DNA of 64,000 bases, taken from Streptomyces hokutonensis. GTDB lineage: Bacteria > Actinomycetota > Actinomycetes > Streptomycetales > Streptomycetaceae. Location of the stretch: the NCBI RefSeq assembly GCF_000376565.1, contig NZ_BARG01000042.1, forward strand, positions 1 to 64,000. The letters run 5' to 3'. Numbering within the stretch: position 1 is the stretch's first letter; each line of letters begins with the position of its first letter. Of the stretch, positions 44,959-52,518 are shown in pieces. The translations under genes and the position numbers were made by a program. The notes under the pieces are model-generated. The model was not told the DNA's origin. It did not search any database and worked only from the letters and a program-made list of their open reading frames with translations.

Positions 44959-45738
44959 TCAACGCCGTTTGCGCAGCACCCTGTTCACCACGATCGCCGA
45001 CGCCAGGACCAGCGCGGCGGCCGGGGCCGCCCAGCGGAGCGTGGCGTTCGCGGAGACGGTCTGCGGCGCGGGCACGGGGGCGTAACGCCCGCGCGGCGGC
45101 GCGTGGTCGACCTCCTCCGCGCTGCGGCCGATCATCGTGCGGCGCGCGTGCGCGGCCTCTGCCGGGGGCTGAGGGGTCTCGGCGAAGGTCTCGGAGACGT
45201 GGAGTTCCTCGATGGCGCCGGCGATGTCGGCATCCGGGTCGTCGAGATCTACGTCATCCGCCTCTACGTCGTCCGGGTCGTCCACATCGTCCGCGTCGTC
45301 CACGTCGTCGACCGGCTCCGGCTCCGCCCCCAGGTTCGCCGCGAACCGCTCCAGCAGCCTGGTCGTCGCCGCGTGCACCGCGTCCGGGGCCAGTTCGGTG
45401 ACCCGGCCGTCCGCCGTCGCCGTACCGTCGAAGGTGATCGTCGAGCCGCCGTCGGACGCGCGGACGCGGACGGTGAGGGCGAGTTTGACGGAGCCGGTGC
45501 CGCGGGCCTCGGTCGCGTCGCCCTCGACGGCGTACGAGCCGTCGTCCCGGGCGGAGACGCGGACCGACCCCCGGTAGGTGATGGAGTGGCCGCCGACGCG
45601 GACCTTCAGGCGGCCGGCGACGGGTTCGGTGCCGGCGTCCTGCTGGAGGCCGGGGACGGCGCGGGCGACCCGGGCGGGGTCACCGAGCGCGGACCGCAGC
45701 CGCTCGGGCGAAACCGGAACGTGCACCTCAAGCTCCAT
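44959..45738 (-). CDS. SRPBCC (CoxG-like) protein with membrane tail
   Basis: The 259-residue protein has an N-terminal SRPBCC lipid- or ligand-binding domain (about residues 1-140; VPVSPERLRSALGDPARVAR, YAVEGDATEARGTGSVKLAL). A very acidic Asp/Val linker follows near 140-175. A membrane segment and the basic tail VVNRVLRKRR close the protein. The domain resembles CoxG. The tail-anchored design would hold the binding domain at the membrane. The partner is unknown. Confidence 0.78.
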   Translation of the reverse strand: MELEVHVPVSPERLRSALGDPARVARAVPGLQQDAGTEPVAGRLKVRVGGHSITYRGSVRVSARDDGSYAVEGDATEARGTGSVKLALTVRVRASDGGSTITFDGTATADGRVTELAPDAVHAATTRLLERFAANLGAEPEPVDDVDDADDVDDPDDVEADDVDLDDPDADIAGAIEELHVSETFAETPQPPAEAAHARRTMIGRSAEEVDHAPPRGRYAPVPAPQTVSANATLRWAAPAAALVLASAIVVNRVLRKRR

Positions 45739-45799
45739 GCTTGCGGAGCCTACCTAGGTTGACCGGGGGTACACGTGCCGTTGCCCGGAAGTGATGGTG

Positions 45800-45890
45800 T
45801 GTTGGTGCGGGCGTCGCGGGGGCTGCCGCCCCCACACCCCCGCTTCGGCCTGGACGGCCTCGTCCTCAAACGCCGGACGGGCCGAATATC
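45800..45890. repeat. Intergenic Streptomyces-type repeat
   Basis: The stretch contains GGGGGCTGCCGCCCCCACAC, a potential hairpin, and TCCTCAAACGCCGGACGGGC. The latter matches the unit TCCTCAAACGCCGGAGGGGC at 18663-18682 with one change. It sits between two leftward genes and may end the aminopropyltransferase transcript. Confidence 0.65.
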
Positions 45891-45926
45891 GTCGGCCGGC
45901 GTTGAAAAAAGGCACGCCTCCCACCT

Positions 45927-47522
45927 TCAGTACCGCGGATGCACCAACGTCGAAGCCGGCAGCCCCGCTACCCGGGTCCGCTCCGCCGCCCGTACGTCGC
46001 TCCTCAGCCCCCGCTCCACGGGCACCACCCCCCGCGCCGCCAGCACGAACCCCCAGTCGCGCGGGGAACGGGACGTGCCGGCCGTACGGTCGGGGCCCGC
46101 CGCGAAGCCCGAGGCGCGGCCGCCGACGCGGTAGGGGACGGGGTGGAGGCCGGCCGAGCGGACCGTGGAGACCACGGTCCAGAAGACGCGGCGCCGGGAG
46201 GCGACCGGTCCCGCGTGCACGACGAGCCGGCCCCGCTCGGTGAGGGCGCGGCGGGCGAGGCCGTAGAACTCCTGGGAGTAGAGCTTGGTGCTGGCGGTGA
46301 TGCCGGGGTCGGGGAGGTCGGCGACGACCACGTCGTACGTCCCGGGGTGGACGCGGCGCAGCAGGTCGAAGGCGTCGCCGGTGGTGACGTGGACGCGCGG
46401 GTCGCCGTAGACGTGGTCGTTGAGCGCGGCGAGGGCGGAGTCGTGGCGGGCCAACTGGACGACTTCCGCGTCGAGTTCGACGATGTCGACGCGGCGCACG
46501 CCCCGGTGGCGCAGGACGTCGCGGGCGGCGAGGCCGTCGCCGCCGCCGAGGACGAGGACGCGCGCGTGGGGGCCGTCCATCGCGGGGTCGACGAGGGCCT
46601 CGTGGTAGCGGCGCTCGTCGCGCTGGCTGACGCGGAGGCGGCCGTCGAGGAAGAGGTCGAGGGGGCGGCCGTGGTCGCCGCCGGTGAGGACGACCTCCTG
46701 GACGTCCGTCTGGAGAGCGACGCGGACGTCCTTGCCGTAGACGGCGTGCCGTGCGGCCCGTTCGAAGTCGTCGACGAGTACGGCGGCGGAGGCGAGCAGG
46801 CCGAGGACGGTGAGGTTGGCGAGGACCAGGAGCCAGCGGCCCCGGCGGGTGAGGTCGCGGCGGAACAGGCCGAGGACCAGACAGCCGCCGGCGACCACGT
46901 TGACCGTGCCGGTGAGGAGGGTGCCGGTGAGCTGGCCCAGGAACGGGAGGAGCAGGAAGGGGAACGCCAGGCCGCCGACGAGTGCGCCCACGTAGTCCGC
47001 CGCGAAGAGGTCGGCCACCGCGCCGCCCGCGTCCTGGCGGCGGATGCGCTGGATCAGCTCCATGAGGAGCGGGACTTCCGCGCCGATCAGCAGGCCGATC
47101 GCGAGGGAGAAGGCGACGAGGAGGCAGCGCGGGCCCTGCGCCCAGAGGCCGCCCCAGTTCCCGGTCCAGGCGAAGACGGCGTACAGGGCCATCGCGCTGC
47201 AGCCGCCGATCAGCGCGAGGGCCGCCTCGACCGCGCCGAAACCGGCCGCCGCGTGCCAGCGCAGGCGTTTCGCCGCGAGGGAGCCGATGCCCATCGCGAA
47301 GACCATGACGGAGAGGACGACGGAGGCCTGGGTGACCGAGTCGCCGATCAAGTACGAGGCGAGGGCGACGAGTTCGAGTTCGTACACGAGTCCGCAGGCC
47401 GCGCAGACGAAGACCCCCGCGAGCACCAGGAACCGGCCCGTGCCCGGCCGTACGGGCAGCCGCGCGGGGCCTGCCCAGGGCGGCTGGGTACCCGGCCGGG
47501 CCGGCGCGTGCGGTTCGATCAC
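45927..47522 (-). CDS. Membrane-bound spermidine synthase-like aminopropyltransferase
   Basis: The 531-residue protein has about seven membrane helices in the first 235 residues (GVFVCAACGLVYELELVALA onward). A methyltransferase-fold polyamine synthase domain follows with VLVLGGGDGLAARDVLRH, DIVELDAEVVQLAR and YDVVVADLPDPG. Soluble family members make spermidine from putrescine and decarboxylated S-adenosylmethionine. Membrane-fused ones are common in actinobacteria, with uncertain substrates. It is the second gene of a possible unit with the DUF2617 gene. Confidence 0.88.
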   Translation of the reverse strand: MIEPHAPARPGTQPPWAGPARLPVRPGTGRFLVLAGVFVCAACGLVYELELVALASYLIGDSVTQASVVLSVMVFAMGIGSLAAKRLRWHAAAGFGAVEAALALIGGCSAMALYAVFAWTGNWGGLWAQGPRCLLVAFSLAIGLLIGAEVPLLMELIQRIRRQDAGGAVADLFAADYVGALVGGLAFPFLLLPFLGQLTGTLLTGTVNVVAGGCLVLGLFRRDLTRRGRWLLVLANLTVLGLLASAAVLVDDFERAARHAVYGKDVRVALQTDVQEVVLTGGDHGRPLDLFLDGRLRVSQRDERRYHEALVDPAMDGPHARVLVLGGGDGLAARDVLRHRGVRRVDIVELDAEVVQLARHDSALAALNDHVYGDPRVHVTTGDAFDLLRRVHPGTYDVVVADLPDPGITASTKLYSQEFYGLARRALTERGRLVVHAGPVASRRRVFWTVVSTVRSAGLHPVPYRVGGRASGFAAGPDRTAGTSRSPRDWGFVLAARGVVPVERGLRSDVRAAERTRVAGLPASTLVHPRY

Positions 47523-47650
47523 GCTGCGACGTTACGTCACGGGACGGGCACGCTTCGTCACCCACACGTGTGGAATGTGTTTACGACGGCCGGGACCGGT
47601 GTCGTATCCCCGCGACCCCGGATCCCCAGACGGGCGACGGCACCGAATCC

Positions 47651-48187
47651 TCAGACAGGAGACGGCACCGGATAGGCCACCGGCACCCGTACGCCCACCC
47701 GCGTCCGGGTCGCCACCAGCTGGCCGTCCTGCGGATAGGCGTGCCAGGTGCGCCAGTGCACCTGGCCCTCGTACCGCTGGGCGAGCATCGCGGTGAAGGC
47801 GTGCGGGCTGCCGGGGAAGACGCCCGCCAGACCGTTGGGATGGTCGGCGACGAGGGCCAGCAGTTCCTGGGCGCGGCCCGCGAACTGCCCCGGGGACAGC
47901 ACCTCGACCCGGGCCGCGAACTCGTACTCCCAGTCGCCGACCCGCTTGGCGACCCCGAGCGGCAGCGGTGTGCTGGAACCCGGGATGCACGCGACCGTCT
48001 CCGAACAGCTGCCCCGCTCCTCGTCCAGGAGTACCTGGTGGGACGCGCCGAGCAGTCTCAACTGGAGCCGCGCACCGGCGAGTTCCAGGTCGAGTGTGGC
48101 CAGCGCGGGAAGCGGCTCGCGCCCCAGGGTCCAGGCGAGGTCGGCCGCGCGCGTATCGGTGTAGGAGGTCTGAAGGGTCGTGAGCAT
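47651..48187 (-). CDS. DUF2617 protein
   Basis: The 178-residue protein matches the actinobacterial DUF2617 family: LELAGARLQLRLLGASHQVL, YEFAARVEVLSPGQFAGRA and WRTWHAYPQDGQLVATRTRV. Function is unknown. It is placed directly upstream of the aminopropyltransferase on the same strand, an arrangement I recall as conserved in Streptomyces. A 25-bp direct repeat (units at 47627 and 47652) lies at its end. Confidence 0.8.
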   Translation of the reverse strand: MLTTLQTSYTDTRAADLAWTLGREPLPALATLDLELAGARLQLRLLGASHQVLLDEERGSCSETVACIPGSSTPLPLGVAKRVGDWEYEFAARVEVLSPGQFAGRAQELLALVADHPNGLAGVFPGSPHAFTAMLAQRYEGQVHWRTWHAYPQDGQLVATRTRVGVRVPVAYPVPSPV

Positions 48188-48578
48188 GGATCGGCTCCGC
48201 TAGCACGCAAAGAAAGGGGAGTGTGGGTCCGGCGCACCCCGGTAGACACCGGGGGATCGGCCCGGTCAGCCCAGTCAGGAGAAGGTGTCTGCGGGCTTCC
48301 GAGGGGCCGCGTTGGTGATTTAGAGGGAATCATGAACGGTGGCGCCACCACAGTCTTTTTACCCAACTTCGTGGGGTTTCCATCCCTCAGGGGGCTCCAC
48401 AGCTCAACTGTTCAACCAAGGCGTACGCCCAGGCGTGTCCGGCGCGCGCCGGGAGCGCCCGCCGGGAGCGGTCTCCCGACGGGCGCCGTGACCCCGGACG
48501 CGGCCCCTTCCGCGGTGCTCGGCTGCCCCGTGTCAGCCGTCACCACGTCCGCGTCGCCGCGTCCGCTGCCACGCCCGC
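48188..48578. other. Gap upstream of the DUF2617 gene
   Basis: About 390 bases separate the Cys/Gly-rich protein gene from DUF2617 on the same strand. The part near 48330-48420 is less GC-rich and may include a promoter. I see no convincing gene, and short reverse frames have poor codon use. Confidence 0.3.
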
Positions 48579-48857
48579 TCAGCTGCCCCCGCCGCAGCCG
48601 CCACCGCCCCCGCAGGACGAACCGCCGCCGCACGACGAGCCGCCGCCGCAGGAGGAGTGCCCGCCGCAGGAGTGGTGGTGGCCGTGCCCTCCCCCGGAGG
48701 ACGACCCCCCGTCCCCGGCCCACCAGCTGCTCGTACCGGCGGCGGTTCCCCCACTGCGGAGGCCGGACCCCTTGCCGACCCTGCTGCCGCGCCCCGCGCG
48801 CACGACCGCCGCTACGAAGACGACCGCGATCACCGCCAGGATGACGAAGAAGAACAT
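48579..48857 (-). CDS. Single-span membrane protein with Gly/Cys/His-rich tail
   Basis: The 92-residue protein starts with one membrane helix (about residues 2-20) and a basic stretch. Its second half is a repetitive tail of His and Gly-Gly-Cys units, with SCGGG repeated several times after GHGHHHSCGGHSSCGGG. The tail could bind metal ions such as zinc or copper, or form disulfides. The family is unknown to me beyond its presence in Streptomyces. Confidence 0.7.
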   Translation of the reverse strand: MFFFVILAVIAVVFVAAVVRAGRGSRVGKGSGLRSGGTAAGTSSWWAGDGGSSSGGGHGHHHSCGGHSSCGGGSSCGGGSSCGGGGGCGGGS

Positions 48858-48995
48858 GGCGTCACCCTCCTTCCGATTCCCCCGAAGCGGCCCCCCGTGG
48901 GCGCCTCGTGTGGTGCGTGAAGCAGGGATGCCCGGCCGTCTCACCTGCCAAAGCAGAGTTGAGGAAGTCCAGAGCTTGGGCGCAGGATGACGGGC

Positions 48996-50177
48996 ATGAC
49001 CTCCAGCGCACGCCCCCTCCTCAACCGCCGGCTCGCCGAGTTCGGGACGACGATCTTCGCCGAGATGTCCGCCCTCGCCCTGAAGACCGGGTCGATCAAC
49101 CTCGGCCAGGGCTTCCCCGACACGGACGGCCCCGAGGAGATCCGCGAGGCGGCGGTCCGCGCGCTGCGCGACGGACGCGGCAACCAGTACCCGCCGGGCC
49201 CCGGCGTCCCCGAACTGCGCACCGCGATCGCCGCCCACCAGGAGCGCCGCTACGGCCTGTCCTACGACCCCGACGCCGAGGTCCTGGTCACGGCGGGCGC
49301 GACGGAGGCGATCGCCGCGGCGCTGCTGGCCCTGGTGGAACCGGGCGACGAGGTCATCGCGTTCGAGCCGTACTACGACTCCTACGCCGCCTGCATCGCG
49401 ATGGCGGGCGGCACGCGCGTACCGGTCACGCTCCGCCCGCACGAAGGGTCGTTCCGCCTCGACCTCGACGAACTGCGCGCCGCCGTCACCGACCGCACCC
49501 GCCTCCTCCTCATCAACACCCCGCACAACCCGACCGGCACCGTCCTCACCCGCGAGGAACTCACAGCGATCGCCGAACTCGCCGTGGAACGCGATCTGTT
49601 GGTGATCACGGACGAGGTGTACGAGCACCTGGTGTTCGACACGGCCGAGCACATCCCGCTCGCGACGTTCCCGGGGATGCGGGGGCGCACGGTGTCGATC
49701 GGCTCGGCCGGCAAGACCTTCTCCTTCACCGGCTGGAAGGTGGGCTGGGTGACGGGAACCCCGGACCTGGTCACGGCCGTGCGCTCCGCGAAGCAGTTCC
49801 TCACCTACGTGGCGTCGGGCCCCTTCCAGTACGCGGTCGCGGAAGCCCTCTCCCTCCCCGACTCCTACTTCGACGCCTTCCGCGCGGACATGCTCGCCAA
49901 GCGGGACGTCCTGGCGGCGGGCCTGACGGAGGCGGGCTTCGAGGTCTTCCGCCCGGCCGGCACGTACTTCGTCACCACCGACATCCGCCCCCTCGGCGAG
50001 ACCGACGGCTTCGCCTTCTGCCGCGCGCTGCCCGAGCGCGCCGGTGTCGTCGCCATCCCCAACGCCGTCTTCTACGACCACCGGGAGGCGGGGGCGCCGT
50101 TCGTACGGTTCGCGTTCTGCAAGCGGGTGGGGGTTCTGGAGGAGGCGGTGGGACGGCTCAAGTCACTGGCGGGCTGA
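48996..50177 (+). CDS. Class I PLP-dependent aminotransferase
   Basis: The 393-residue fold-type I aminotransferase shows INLGQGFPDTDGP near the start, TAGATEAIAAALL, INTPHNPTGTVLTREEL with the PLP-pocket asparagine, ITDEVYEHLVFD, and the PLP lysine in SIGSAGKTFSFTGWKVGW. It resembles the aspartate or kynurenine aminotransferase group. The methionine at 48996 fits the family better than the one nine bases earlier. Its end overlaps the convergent GNAT gene by 20 bp. Confidence 0.92.
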   Translation: MTSSARPLLNRRLAEFGTTIFAEMSALALKTGSINLGQGFPDTDGPEEIREAAVRALRDGRGNQYPPGPGVPELRTAIAAHQERRYGLSYDPDAEVLVTAGATEAIAAALLALVEPGDEVIAFEPYYDSYAACIAMAGGTRVPVTLRPHEGSFRLDLDELRAAVTDRTRLLLINTPHNPTGTVLTREELTAIAELAVERDLLVITDEVYEHLVFDTAEHIPLATFPGMRGRTVSIGSAGKTFSFTGWKVGWVTGTPDLVTAVRSAKQFLTYVASGPFQYAVAEALSLPDSYFDAFRADMLAKRDVLAAGLTEAGFEVFRPAGTYFVTTDIRPLGETDGFAFCRALPERAGVVAIPNAVFYDHREAGAPFVRFAFCKRVGVLEEAVGRLKSLAG

Positions 50178-50619
50178 GCCGGAGGTCGATCCAGGGAATG
50201 TGCTCCCCGGGCAGCAGATACCGCTCGGTCTCGACGAAGCCGTGCCGCAGCGCGAACCGCAGTCCGTCCTCGTTGGAGGACAGGACGACGGTCTCGATCA
50301 CTTCGGCGCCCAGCTCGCGGGCGCGGTCGAGCCCGCGGGCGTAGAGCTCCTGGCCGAACCCGCGCCCGCGGTGCGGGGCGAGAACGCGGGCGATGACGGT
50401 GGCCGTCCGCGTCCCGTCCGTCGGCGGGCGGACCGTGGTGCAGCCCACGAGTTCGCCGTCTCCATCGTTCAGGTAGGCGATCTCCAGGTGGTGGCGCCGG
50501 GCGCGTTCCCGTACGTCGTCCAGGGAAAGGACGTGGGTGGGGACGATCGTGTTGTGGACGTGCTGCCAGTCTTTCAACGTGGCGTCGTCGTCCGGCTGTT
50601 GAATGCGAAGGCCAGGCAT
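50158..50619 (-). CDS. GNAT acetyltransferase
   Basis: The 153-residue protein shows the GNAT acetyl-CoA loop in VLAPHRGRGFGQELYARGLD and the later strand ETVVLSSNEDGLRFALRHGF followed by VETERYLL. The substrate is unknown. A start at 50679 is possible but would leave an odd extension. It follows a truncated oxidoreductase on the same strand by 31 bases. Confidence 0.8.
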   Translation of the reverse strand: MPGLRIQQPDDDATLKDWQHVHNTIVPTHVLSLDDVRERARRHHLEIAYLNDGDGELVGCTTVRPPTDGTRTATVIARVLAPHRGRGFGQELYARGLDRARELGAEVIETVVLSSNEDGLRFALRHGFVETERYLLPGEHIPWIDLRLSPPVT

Positions 50620-50650
50620 CCCGGCAGCGAACCCGAACACCTCTTGGACG

Positions 50651-51355
50651 TCAACTCCGCCGATCACCCGCGTCCGCATCCCGCGGCGACACGAAGTCGG
50701 CGACGAGCACGACGCCCCCGCGGAAACCGCCCTTCGCCAGCATGGTGTGCGCTTCCGCGACCCGTTCGAACGGGAACGTCCTGGCGACCCGCAGATCCAG
50801 CCGGCCGCTCTCCACCAGGCCCACCAGCTCGGCGAGTTCGGCGCCGTCCGCACGTGCCTGGACCAGGCCGACGCTGATGCCGCGCTCCGCGGCCGGTGCG
50901 TTCGGCGGTGTCACCGCGACGAAGGAACCGCCGTCGCGCACGGCCCCGATCACCGAGGTCCCGAGCGACGCGGCGTCGAGGAGTCCGTCGACCACCCCGC
51001 CCGGTACGGCCTTGCGCACCGCATAGGCGGGATGGTCGCCACGGGCGACGAAGGTCGCCCCGAGACCGGTGAGATACGGCTCATCCTCGGGGGCGGCGAC
51101 GGCGACCACCCGCAGGCCCTGGTGCCGGGCCAGCTGGACCGCGAACCCGCCGATGGCACCGGCCGCCCCGGTGACGGCGATCCGGTCACCGACCCCGGTA
51201 CTGAGTCCGCGCGCCACCAACGGAGACCAGGTCGCCACCGCGGTGACCGGGGCCCTCGCCGCCCTGCACACCGCGTGACCACCGGCGGGGACGACGAGAG
51301 CCCGGTCCCCGCACACGACGGTGACGGTCGCGTACCGGGCCGGGCTCTCGTTCAC
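50651..51355 (-). CDS. Truncated MDR quinone oxidoreductase
   Basis: The 234-residue frame encodes the nucleotide-binding half of a zinc-independent medium-chain dehydrogenase: VTGAAGAIGGFAVQLARHQG and the C-terminal end FPFERVAEAHTMLAKGGFRGG. Normal members have 300-330 residues with a GroES-like first domain. Only about 55 residues precede the Rossmann motif here, and they do not look like that domain. It is probably an eroded gene. Confidence 0.65.
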   Translation of the reverse strand: MNESPARYATVTVVCGDRALVVPAGGHAVCRAARAPVTAVATWSPLVARGLSTGVGDRIAVTGAAGAIGGFAVQLARHQGLRVVAVAAPEDEPYLTGLGATFVARGDHPAYAVRKAVPGGVVDGLLDAASLGTSVIGAVRDGGSFVAVTPPNAPAAERGISVGLVQARADGAELAELVGLVESGRLDLRVARTFPFERVAEAHTMLAKGGFRGGVVLVADFVSPRDADAGDRRS

Positions 51356-51369
51356 AGAAGTACTGCGGC

Positions 51370-51396
51370 TTCTACGGGTTCTACGGGTACTACGGG
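51370..51396. repeat. Three tandem 9-bp repeats
   Basis: TTCTACGGG, TTCTACGGG and TACTACGGG follow each other directly between the YbjN gene and the oxidoreductase. The last copy contains GTACTACGGG, the core of the two-component boxes, which may be coincidence. Confidence 0.6.
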
Positions 51397-51404
51397 ACCG
51401 AGGA

Positions 51405-51935
51405 CTACTCCTCGTCGTCCTCGGGCTTCTCCGTGGCCTCGTCGACTTCCTCGGTCAGACCGAGCTGCTCGACGAGCCAGCGGTCGAACTCGATGGCGGC
51501 GCGCACCCAGCTGACCGTCGAGGAGACGAAGTGGTTCAGGTCGACGCCGGTGCCGATCAGCATCTGCGCCTCGCCGATCAGACGGACGGTGCCGTCGTCG
51601 TGCGTGTGGCTGTAGACCTTGGGCCACAGGGTGCGGCGGTTCCAGTCGTCGATGGACTCCAGCAGCTGCGGCTTGGAGTCGATCTCGTGGGGACGGTCGT
51701 AGAACGTCCGGACCGAGAAGACGAGCTGGTCGTCCTCACCGCGGAACATGAAGTACGTACGGAACTGCTCCCACGGCGCCGCGAGGTCTCCCTCGTCGTC
51801 GACGACATACTTCAGCTCCATCTGGTCGAGGAGCTGCTTCACGAGGTCCTGATCCGGGACGACGGGGCCCGCCGGTCCTTGCTGCGGCTCGGGCTGGCCC
51901 CCGAAGTTCGGAATCGAGGACGGGTCGATGCTCAC
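51405..51935 (-). CDS. YbjN-domain protein
   Basis: The 176-residue protein has the YbjN fold pattern, similar to type III secretion chaperones: LLDQMELKYVVDDEGDLAAP, then YFMFRGEDDQLVFSVRTFY and an Asn/Trp-containing middle (DDWNRRTLWPKVY). A GTG start at 51935 is preceded by AAGGGA. The C-terminus is very acidic. Family members are actinobacterial and of uncertain role, possibly chaperone-like. Confidence 0.82.
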   Translation of the reverse strand: MSIDPSSIPNFGGQPEPQQGPAGPVVPDQDLVKQLLDQMELKYVVDDEGDLAAPWEQFRTYFMFRGEDDQLVFSVRTFYDRPHEIDSKPQLLESIDDWNRRTLWPKVYSHTHDDGTVRLIGEAQMLIGTGVDLNHFVSSTVSWVRAAIEFDRWLVEQLGLTEEVDEATEKPEDDEE

Positions 51936-52037
51936 CGTGTATTTCCCTTCGTACGGATTCCGCCATCCTCCCCCATCCGGGGAGGGGCGTGGCAACCCCT
52001 GCCGGGTCTGTCCGCCACGGGCTGACCAGATACGGTC

Positions 52038-52508
52038 ATGCACATGCGGACTACGACGCGGTGGCTGCTCTGGGGAATGTGGTGGGCGTGCCTGGTTTTC
52101 GTCGTGGGGGCGGCCTGGTGGTTCGGACGCACGATGTTCTACGCCGCCTCCAGTGACGACCCTCCCGGCACTGTCACCGAGGCCGGCTGCGCCGAGGCCA
52201 TGGACTTCTCCGGCGCCGCGCTGCCCGAGGGCACCCGGGACGAGGACTGCACCTCGCACACCTGGGGAGGCCAGGCGTACGACGGCAGTTTCCGCATGCC
52301 GCGCGCGGCGGTGGGCGGATGGCTGGCCGAGTCGTTCCCGGACGCCACGGACTTCCCCTGCGACGGAGACGACGACAAGTGCGTCCACGCCCTCCGCGAA
52401 ACGCACGCGCACACGCCCGGCGCCTACACCGTGACGGTGAGCGTGCACTACGAGGGCGGGTCCGCGGGGGACACCGCCCTCGTCACCTTCGACGCGAGTT
52501 CCTACTGA
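52038..52508 (+). CDS. Membrane-anchored extracytoplasmic protein, unknown
   Basis: The 156-residue protein has one N-terminal membrane helix (about residues 9-33; tryptophan-rich WLLWGMWWACLVF). A compact external domain follows with four cysteines in AGCAEAM, EDCTSHTW, FPCDGDDDKCVHAL, likely forming disulfides. No domain is recognised. It is divergent from the YbjN gene and ends next to the convergent clpB stop. Confidence 0.7.
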   Translation: MHMRTTTRWLLWGMWWACLVFVVGAAWWFGRTMFYAASSDDPPGTVTEAGCAEAMDFSGAALPEGTRDEDCTSHTWGGQAYDGSFRMPRAAVGGWLAESFPDATDFPCDGDDDKCVHALRETHAHTPGAYTVTVSVHYEGGSAGDTALVTFDASSY

Positions 52509-52518
52509 GCGCCGGGCG

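Noticed and set aside
47627..47676. Two 25-bp direct repeats, considered as a CRISPR start or attachment site
   Set aside because: Only two imperfect copies without spacers of regular length, and no integrase or tRNA nearby.
51387..51396. Third copy of the two-component box core GTACTACGGG
   Set aside because: It lies inside a 9-bp tandem repeat and lacks the flanking CTCTCA and TATG parts, so chance is more likely.
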